From Marsupella aquatica (lineage: Eukaryota > Marchantiophyta): 64,000 nucleotides of DNA. This document shows positions 57,096 to 64,000 of the stretch, one piece after another (the stretch's first letter is position 1; each line of letters opens with the position of its first letter). The stretch is from NCBI GenBank assembly GCA_973895155.1, contig OZ316893.1, positions 27,342,001 to 27,406,000 on the forward strand, read 5' to 3'. The notes under the pieces are model-generated. The model made no database searches. It worked only from the letters and a program-made list of their open reading frames with translations, and was not told where the DNA came from. The position numbers and the translations under genes are program-made.

Positions 57096-57744
57096 TAAAT
57101 GCGCAGTCAGACATGAGTTTGCAACTTTGCATCCTTCCCCAGTTCCCACTTTCCCAGCATAGACCCGCACGTCTATCGAGCTATGTGGATCACCCGTTTC
57201 AATTCCTTAAGTCTGCGAACGTCATTCCATCCATTCAGAGTTCAGACACGAGTTTGCATCCTTCCCAGCGTGTGGTGAATTTGCAGTGGTTACTTCAACT
57301 GCAGAGGACTGGTTGTACAGTGCGTGCGTTGTGTGTTCCCAGAAATCAGCTTTATCAATCGTAAGTGCACTCTGGAGAAAGGAAATTCGTTGCGGAATGC
57401 ATGTTACCTATCTTCTTTGACCTGCTGGGGTAACTTGACTTATTGCACTACACGCAAAATCATCATAAAATCGTCAAATGATGGCCCAAAAATGACCCAT
57501 ATGATGCATAGTCCGAGTTATTCCCGGGCCATTCCCTAACTTTCCCTAACTACGTCCTGACCCGGTCCCAGGGTCCCCGGACTCCCTCGGTCTAGCGAGC
57601 CAGTCCCCCGGTTTGGGGTCAGGGCCAGCTGGGTGGGTTGGAGCACTGGGCGAGGGGCCCGGTCAAAAATGTTCAGGGCTGGGTGAGGCTGGGGCTGGCC
57701 GGGTGTCCAGATGACAGGATGATGGAGTCAAGACCTCAAATATG
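57096..57744. other. Spacer upstream of the dioxygenase
   Basis: No supported gene. Positions 57550-57720 are G-rich with GGGCCAGCTGGGTGGG-type words. Confidence 0.4.
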
Positions 57745-58170
57745 CCCGTCATGGCCAGGAGAAAATAAATAGAAAGCACATTGACAGAAAAGAGACCCAA
57801 GAAAGGGGAGAAAGTAATTAGGAAGCACACTGACAACAAACAGACCCAATAAAGAGAAACTTCCACCAAAATTTATAAAACAGTGAAGGGGGTGGGGGAA
57901 CGGGTACAGGTACAGGAACAAGACCTAATAAAGGGGAGAAAATAAATGGAAAGCACATTGAGAGCAAAGAGACCCAATAAAGGGGAGAAAATAATTATGA
58001 AACACATGACAACAAAGAGACCCAATAAAGACAAACTTACACCAACACTTATAAAAAAGGAAAAAAAGTAAAGGGGAAAAACAGTTAGAAAGCACACTGA
58101 AAACAAAGAGACCCAATAAAGGCCTGGGGAAAAACAATTAGAAAGCACACTGACTACAAAGAGCCACTGG
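57745..58170. repeat. Degenerate minisatellite, about 49-bp unit
   Basis: The core ACAAAGAGACCCAATAAAGG followed by AGAAAGCACACTGA repeats about seven times with indels. It creates spurious Phe/Ser/Leu-rich minus-strand frames. Confidence 0.8.
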
Positions 58171-58986
58171 AGAAAGTCCTTGTCAGGGCTTGAGTTCTTT
58201 CCACAAAAAAGAATCAAGTTCAAACTTTTCAGGGCTTGAGTCCTTCATGCCCGTATTATAGCATGTTCATCCTGGAACATGCCTCTATTTTTGTCTTGTA
58301 ATGATATGTAATTCATTTAAATTATTTTATGATAAAAGAAGTAAATACATGTATAATAAATATATGCCAAGAAGTGAGTGACATACTACACATGTAAAGA
58401 AAAGCACATTATAACCAAGAAAGTACAAAGGTACTAAAGGGTTGTGCACATATAGTACAGATTTTCACTTGTTTTCTAGGTAATGACAATCAACTCAATT
58501 GAAAACCATAAGTTTTGTAAAAGAAATCATGAGGGGAACTTAGTACAGCAAATGTGCACATTGTTCAAAGTGATATCTCTCATTCTCATGAGAAAAAAGA
58601 TAATTCACTAAGGAATGATTGAAATGGAAAGATTAAACATTTATGAGGGGAGCCAAATATATTCAAAATACTCTAAGTTCACTAAAATTAAAGGGGTCCA
58701 AAAGTTAATTCAAAATCAAGTTCATACAAATGATTCACCTAGTTAGGGCACATTAAAATAAAAATACTGAACTTAAAATCTGAATAAGACAAAATGTGAA
58801 AGGTGGGTTTGCCAATGCCTGTAAAATGGACTCCGGTATTTAAGTTCTTCGGACAAAATGGACTAAACTTGTCCTTTAGTACTTTAGTCTACGGAAAGGG
58901 ACTGAGTTCTTCCTGCAAATAGGAGCCCAGTACTTTAGCCCATTGAACATAAAGGATTAAAGTCCTTTTCAGGGCTTGAGTCCTTC
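58171..58986. other. AT-rich spacer
   Basis: No gene. CAGGGCTTGAGTCCTTCATGC or a close variant occurs three times (about 58188, 58230 and 58970). Confidence 0.45.
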
Positions 58987-59461
58987 ATGCAACAAGGAAT
59001 TCAGGGGGCCTTGACAAGACTGCAGGGCCGTTCCAATTTTAGAACGGCCCGTCTAAGAAACCAAAGAAGGATCAAGATTGTGCAATTGAATGATGAAGAA
59101 GGCGATGGGGAAGATGGAAACTCAGTGAGTAGACGGGCAGACGCAGAAGTCAGCCACCTGATATCGTTTCGCTCAGACACGGCTGTCTTGAGGAGTTTTC
59201 AACAAATGCAAAGAAACAAGGTGAGGTAACTCTCTTCCTAAAATTTTGATTTTCTGGTCAGAATCACATGTTTAGGTCCGTGAACGTGCATTCTCAAGTC
59301 AAGTCTTACTGAATTTTGCCCATCCCTTCCCATTCTCACGCTTACACGGGTGTGCACATGTGGGAGAAACTACAAGAGAAAATGATTGTTGCTTGTGAAG
59401 GATTCAACAAGTCAGTTGAGGCAATCAGGAAGAAATGGAAAACTATTGAGAGGTGGAGATA
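58987..59461 (+). pseudogene. Fragment with a Myb/SANT-like exon, possibly from a Harbinger-type element
   Basis: Frame 58987-59229 (RTARLRNQRRIKIVQLNDEE) ends at a GTGAGGT donor. About 59355-59461 reads HMWEKLQEKMIVACEGFNKS followed by VEAIRKKWKTIE, the tryptophan-spaced pattern of trihelix or Myb/SANT-like DNA-binding domains found in PIF/Harbinger second proteins and GT factors. The two pieces may be exons of one decayed gene; phase compatibility is not established. A donor-like GTGGAG follows KTIE. Confidence 0.35.
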
Positions 59462-59606
59462 ATTCTTAGGAGAGAAAATGTCAAGTCCACCAATAATCAA
59501 GATTCATCCATTCATGGGGGGTTTGCTAATACCACCCTACTTAGGTATACATGTAGTGGTAGTTATAGTAACTACCTTAATCCCCTAACTAGGGTTGGAT
59601 GTTGAC
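59446..59606. repeat. 160-bp direct repeat, copy 1
   Basis: Block starting AGGTGGAGATAATTCTTAGG and ending GGTTGGATGTTGAC; the second copy is at about 60947-61100 with small differences. Confidence 0.8.
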
Positions 59607-60946
59607 AGCAATGTTGTTGTTTTTGCGTAATTGTCTCTCTTTCCCCCTCAGCCTGAATGTGGAGCTTGTCATCCTTGTTTCACTGCTCCAATGACAGCAT
59701 CCTTCGGAGTTGACGCTTCTACAGAATGGCTTCGAGCAAATGCACTCTTTGATTTATTTTGTAGCGTATTAAATCTTCTATTTGTTGGCAAGGTGAAAGA
59801 GCTTTTTGTCCTCTGCATTGCTCTTGTCCTGTCGGAGGGTTTGGTACTGATGGCACTCCATACACTCCATGCTACTATTGATTGAAGTAGAATTGGACAA
59901 ACTTGCTTTAAAGCAATGATGATGTTGTGGTCTTCTTTGTTCATTTTAAGTGCCTTTTGAGATCCCTGTGCAGCTTCTCATACTCCACAAACAATTCTCT
60001 AGAAACTTGTATCAATTGCTCAAGATGTCTTGAAGGTGCTAGTTCAAATAACACCTTTTGGCACTGATCCATGCATGAAGGAATCCAAGACTGTCTGTTC
60101 CTAGTTTCAAGTCATTTGACAGTTTAGTCTTGGAAAACCAACAGCTTCTCATTCCGTAGCCATCGTCAAAATTGTAATTAAAATGTCAATGCAGGTTTAT
60201 GGGATCCATTTTGGCTTTTATCGATGTGATTCCTATAGAAGCAATGTTTTAAGAGGTCTTAGTTGCTGCATTGCTTGTCCCCGACCAGCTTCATACATTG
60301 TAATGATTGTATAAGAAATTGATCCCAAATAATCCCACTTTCGTTTAGGATTCTAAGCCTTGCATTCCAGGCATGAATATGGCTGCGAACTCTGCCATAG
60401 AGACTAAAGTTGCAATTGCAACAACGCGGAGGCTTGTCGCCTTGGCATATTGCAAAATTGCTTCCAACATTGTTTGGGTGATTAGGCAACCAATAAGATC
60501 TAGAAAAATAAGAGAGTTGTTGAGGCGCAGTTACATCGCTACAACAACAAGATCTGTGTCATTTTTGCATCTAGTCACCACTAAAACCTCCAGTTGCCTG
60601 TAGTGAAAAGTAAGAGCTTATATTGCCTGTCGTGCTCTGCTACAAATAGCTTAGGAAGTTTTGCAATTCAGATTTTTGTCCCTAGCACCGTGCCTCCGGG
60701 CGTGCCTCCTGCACATTCTCTTAAGTAGTTTCTCTCGTTCCTGGTTTTTAAGACAAGTTCCCCTCCAAAAGTAGTATTGCTTCAATTAGCAGTGCTCTAA
60801 GAATGGGAAATCTATTTCTCAACGTATTCTCCTCCCACGGCATCAAGAAATAAAACTGTGTCAAATCTATGAACATTTAATGTAAATGTGGTCTTTTTCT
60901 CAAAGAAAGTTGCTCGTGGAGAGCTACATGTTGCTAACGTGTTGAT
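59607..60946. other. Region between the 160-bp repeats
   Basis: No convincing gene. Open frames at 59631-59885 and 60373-60603 lack domains. The paired repeats could be ends of a short non-autonomous element, or part of a larger duplication. Confidence 0.35.
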
Positions 60947-61100
60947 AGGTGGAGATAATTCTTAGGAGAGAAAATGTCAAGTCCACCAATAATCAAGATT
61001 CATCCATTCATGGGGGTTTACTAATATGATCACCCTAGGTATACATATCTAGTGATAGTTATAGTAACTACCTTAATCCCTAACTAGGGTTGGATGTTGA
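60947..61100. repeat. 160-bp direct repeat, copy 2
   Basis: See copy 1. Followed by unrelated sequence with a minus-strand open frame (61080-61292) of unknown origin. Confidence 0.8.
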
Positions 61101-61471
61101 CCTAACCTTTGGGTTACAACAAAAACCATTTAATATAGACAGTAATATTGCACTGACAAACATATCCTCAACACATTTGGAGATGGGCGAAACATCACCT
61201 GTAATTTTTTTGACAAAGTTGATCAAGGCTTCAACTACTGGGCCAATGTACAAAGTTGTGTCATGGAGATTCTTGTGGGACTCCCAATCCATGTCCCCTT
61301 GACTTGAATGAGCCAGGGGAAGTGCAAGGATCTGGAGATGGTGAGATTGGATCTCGTTCAGATCAAAATACTAGTCTTGCTAACAATACCCCTTAGTCCA
61401 CAAAATCATCCCAAAAACAAAATTCAGATATGTATACTAGTATATACATGAGTGAGATGGGGGTAGCAAAG

Positions 61472-61962
61472 ATCATCAGTTATCAGCCACTAATAACTAA
61501 TATCAATTATCAATTTTTTTGCCGAATTTTTTTTGAATCTCAACTGAGCAGCTGAGATGACAACTTTGCACTTCCACGCATCTCAGCTAGGCAGCTGAGA
61601 TTGACTCAATCTCAGCTGACCTCACCGACATCAACGTGCGGACAAAAAAAATCGGAAAAAAATTTATTTTCTTGAAAGTTTCAAAACAAAAAAAATTTGA
61701 AAAAACAATTCGCCAAAATTTGGTGTTCGTACCGTACGGACACATGCTCATCTCGGCTGAACCCATTGAGAAGTGATGTCCGTATGGTACGGGCACCCAT
61801 AGTGAAAAACATTTCAAAAAAAGTTTTTTTTTCATCAAATTTTGAGAAAAAATATGAAGAAAAAAAAATTCGCATTTTTTTTCGGCGCCACATCTTGGCG
61901 GCTTCTCTGAGAAGATGTGACGATATCAGGTCAACTGATGAAAACGACTGATAACTGATGAT
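61472..61962. mobile_element. MITE-like inverted repeat element, about 490 bp
   Basis: ATCATCAGTTATCAG (61472-61486) is matched by its exact inverse CTGATAACTGATGAT (61948-61962). Inside, CTCAGCTG/CAGCTGAG words and GTACCGTACGGACA against TGTCCGTATGGTAC form further inverted pairs, so the whole can fold back. No convincing target duplication is visible. Confidence 0.6.
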
Positions 61963-62792
61963 GTAACTTTACTGAGTGAGATGGTCACCAACACCTCTAG
62001 CATGGCACAATAAATTCATGAGACCACTGGTGTTCTCAAAGAGTTCAAATCCAAAATTTGAAGGCTCATTGACAAATTGTAAATGTGATTGCAGATGAGT
62101 GGGAGCATATGCAATGCTTTGTCCCTCAACCTTCTGTTATAGAAATGAGCTATGATGGTGTCCCCTAAAATATTTTTAATACCATATATAAATTTCCCAC
62201 TGAATTGTACTATCCTCCCGAATCGGTTAAATCAGCCTATTCATTAAAAATGTATTATTATTTTATTTATGTACATTTGGGCAATGAAAAGTGTACTTTT
62301 GGGCTCGAAAAAGTGTACATTTGGGGATAAAAAAATATACAATTGGTCTAAAGAGTGTATATTTGGGCAATGAAAAGTGTACATTTGAGCATCAAAATAT
62401 GTACATTTGGCTTAAAAAGTGTACATTTTAGTACATTTGGCCTAGAAAGTGTACATTTGAGTGAAAAATGGATACATTTGATTTAAAAAGTGTACATTTC
62501 AATGAATTTAGTCTAGAAAGTGTAGCTTTGAGTGCAACAAAGAGTACATTTGACCTAAAAAGTGTACATTTTCCTGAAAACTTTTATTGTAATCATTTAA
62601 AATAAAGAAATTAATAAAAAATATTTTTAATTATGCAGAAAAAATAAACATTCATATTCATAATAATCAAAAGTTTAGAAAATGAGTAGATAGTCTACTA
62701 AGTAACTTAACACTCAATGGCATGGTCTCACAATATATATAACTCTTACATAAAAATTAGTAACTATCTAATTATACCTTAGCTAGTGACAA
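61963..62792. repeat. TGTACA array and AT-rich spacer
   Basis: From about 62268 to 62575 the motif TGTACATTTGG / AAAGTGTACATTT repeats about 14 times at 15-25 bp. It is preceded at 62227-62256 by the block shared with 6714-6743. No gene. Confidence 0.7.
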
Positions 62793-64000
62793 CTAAGTGT
62801 ACTTGTCCATCCTTTGGAGATAACTTTGGACAGCTTGTAGAACATTTCGAGGAATCTTCAAACCTCTGCCAACCATGTTTTCTTCCTTCATTCCAGATTT
62901 AAAACCATACATTGCAGAATTTGTATACTGCCAATGTTGAGTGTTCTCACCAAATCCTTGATCTCGTTCCCATGTCTTGGTGGACATGAAACAATTGAGA
63001 TACCTAGCACTCTCACTCACATCAAGTTTAGGGTTTAGGCCTCCACCATTCCACGGGGAACATTGGAGCATATTGTTGAGTCAAAGGAGGGTCTCTTGAA
63101 GATGCAATTGGGACTTCATGCTTAGGGTCCACCTGACCCAAAGCTCTCACCAACCAGAAATGACCTCCACCATTTTTCTTCTCCCAATCATCCTCGGGTC
63201 GAAGAAACACAAAGTTTCCTTCGACAAATATCCTGGAGGGGAATCCACCGTCCTTGTTCTCTCTCAACTCGAGATCCAACAAATGGTGCCGCTTGATCTT
63301 CCATTTCTTCCAAGACTTCATTTTGAAGAGCTGTCATCTCTGCATTCTCCTCATCTTCACTTAGAGGACCACTCTGTTTGCATGCCGATTGGTTGACCTT
63401 GTAACAAGTGCCATGGTTAGTCTTAGGCCAAAATCCATTTTTCAATGGAAATTGATTATTTCCCTCCCCTTCCATTGCAAGCCCATTTGACAACAGCTCC
63501 ACAATTCTTTCCCAATATTTAACAAGAGGAAATATTTCCTTGTATGCTATTGACGTCTCATCAATGCAACTCCTTCTCAAAAAATCAAGGTACTTGTTAA
63601 GGAATGGGATTATCTCTTCTGATTTTTTCTGTATCTCTCCTATGGATTTAGCTAAGGGTTGTCCACTGGGTAAAAGAAGAGAATTTGTTATTGGATCAGT
63701 TGCCCAAATGCACCTTCCGCCAACGGGAGCCCAAGCTTGCTTAACATGGGACTTATACTGAAATATTGGTAACATTATCTCTCATAGAGAAAAGAAATGA
63801 TACCGTTTTTGAGTGACCTTGAATATCTTTGACCTTAAAACTTTGAAGATATTCTTTGTAAGATGCAATTTCTTGTATCAATCTTGGAACTGGATGAATG
63901 CTCTCACATTCCCAAACCTCTGCCATTAGTGCAAGAAGGGTTGCAACTTCCTTGTGTTGAACTTGATATGATACCTTGGAAAATAGTGCATCAACATCTT
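62793..64000 (-). pseudogene. DUF7869-like DDE-type protein, copy 2 (runs off the window)
   Basis: Enters from the right edge with DVDALFSKVSYQVQHKEV, the counterpart of QIDQMFSKFSSKL in copy 1 (third acidic site region). LALMAEVWECESIHPVPRL follows, then a short intron (about 63777-63830), FQYKSHVKQAWAPVGG, and a tail module FWLVRALGQVDP with FPVEWWRPK and AMYGFKSG, which parallels FWMAKVIDIL in copy 1. The reading frame changes at about 63321 and again near 63035, so two frameshifts or unrecognised short introns are needed. Stop at 62793. The N-terminal two thirds lie outside the window. Confidence 0.6.

Noticed and set aside
57663-58223. Phe/Leu/Ser-rich minus frames resembling membrane proteins
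   Set aside because: They come from the 49-bp minisatellite. The apparent membrane segments are repeat artefacts.
1-64000. tRNA, rRNA or organelle-derived sequence
   Set aside because: I looked for cloverleaf B-box words, rRNA cores and chloroplast or mitochondrial gene motifs and saw none convincing.

Overview
This window is nuclear DNA of a plant, most likely a non-seed land plant or close relative. The evidence is GT-AG introns in nearly every gene, plant CACTA (En/Spm) transposons with TNP2/TNPA gene pairs, Ty1/copia and Ty3/gypsy fragments, an FCP1-like phosphatase of the plant DLN type, and a two-exon plant 2-oxoglutarate dioxygenase. I cannot name the species. The region is transposon-rich and gene-poor, like pericentromeric or intergenic heterochromatin.

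Layout. 1-4606: right part of a CACTA element (here CACTA-3) with a decayed TNP2 and ACGTCGT subterminal repeats. 4.6-7.1 kb: AT-rich spacer with short tandem repeats. 7.1-8.1 kb: FCP1/NLI-like phosphatase gene (minus). 9.4-14.2 kb: a divergent pair made of a beta-class amino DNA methyltransferase gene (plus) and a ParB-like domain fused to a degenerate copy of the same methyltransferase fold (minus, with one stop and one frameshift). 15729-32366: a complete 16.6-kb CACTA element (CACTA-1) with matching termini and a CAA target duplication. It carries TNPA, TNP2 (two in-frame TAG stops), a captured EDM2-type PHD gene, a Cys-rich gene, and a five-copy 407-bp array that itself holds a 347-bp MITE. 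32.5-35.0 kb and 44.7-44.85 kb: one DUF7869-like DDE-type gene split in a coding exon by CACTA-2. 34992-44718: CACTA-2 (9.7 kb, ATT target duplication), with divergent TNPA and intact TNP2 and a SET-domain cassette exon inside the TNP2 gene. 45-54 kb: nested retroelement debris, a coiled-coil ORF, two long direct repeats and a repetitive ORF built around a DNA palindrome. 55.2-56.7 kb: intact 2OG-Fe(II) dioxygenase. 57-62.6 kb: minisatellites, a Myb/SANT-like fragment and a MITE-like inverted repeat. 62.8-64 kb: a second DUF7869-like copy running off the end.

Main points. (1) The methyltransferase / ParB-pseudomethyltransferase pair looks like a catalytic plus non-catalytic partner arrangement for DNA base methylation. 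(2) Two independent CACTA elements each carry a chromatin module: a PHD array of a protein known to act on transposon silencing in one, and a SET domain placed as an optional exon in the transposase gene in the other. (3) Exact TIR, target-duplication and reading-frame arithmetic gives a clear nesting order for the insertions.

Limits: no database search was run. Family names rest on motifs read by eye, splice sites are predictions, and coordinates of predicted splice sites may be off by a base or two.
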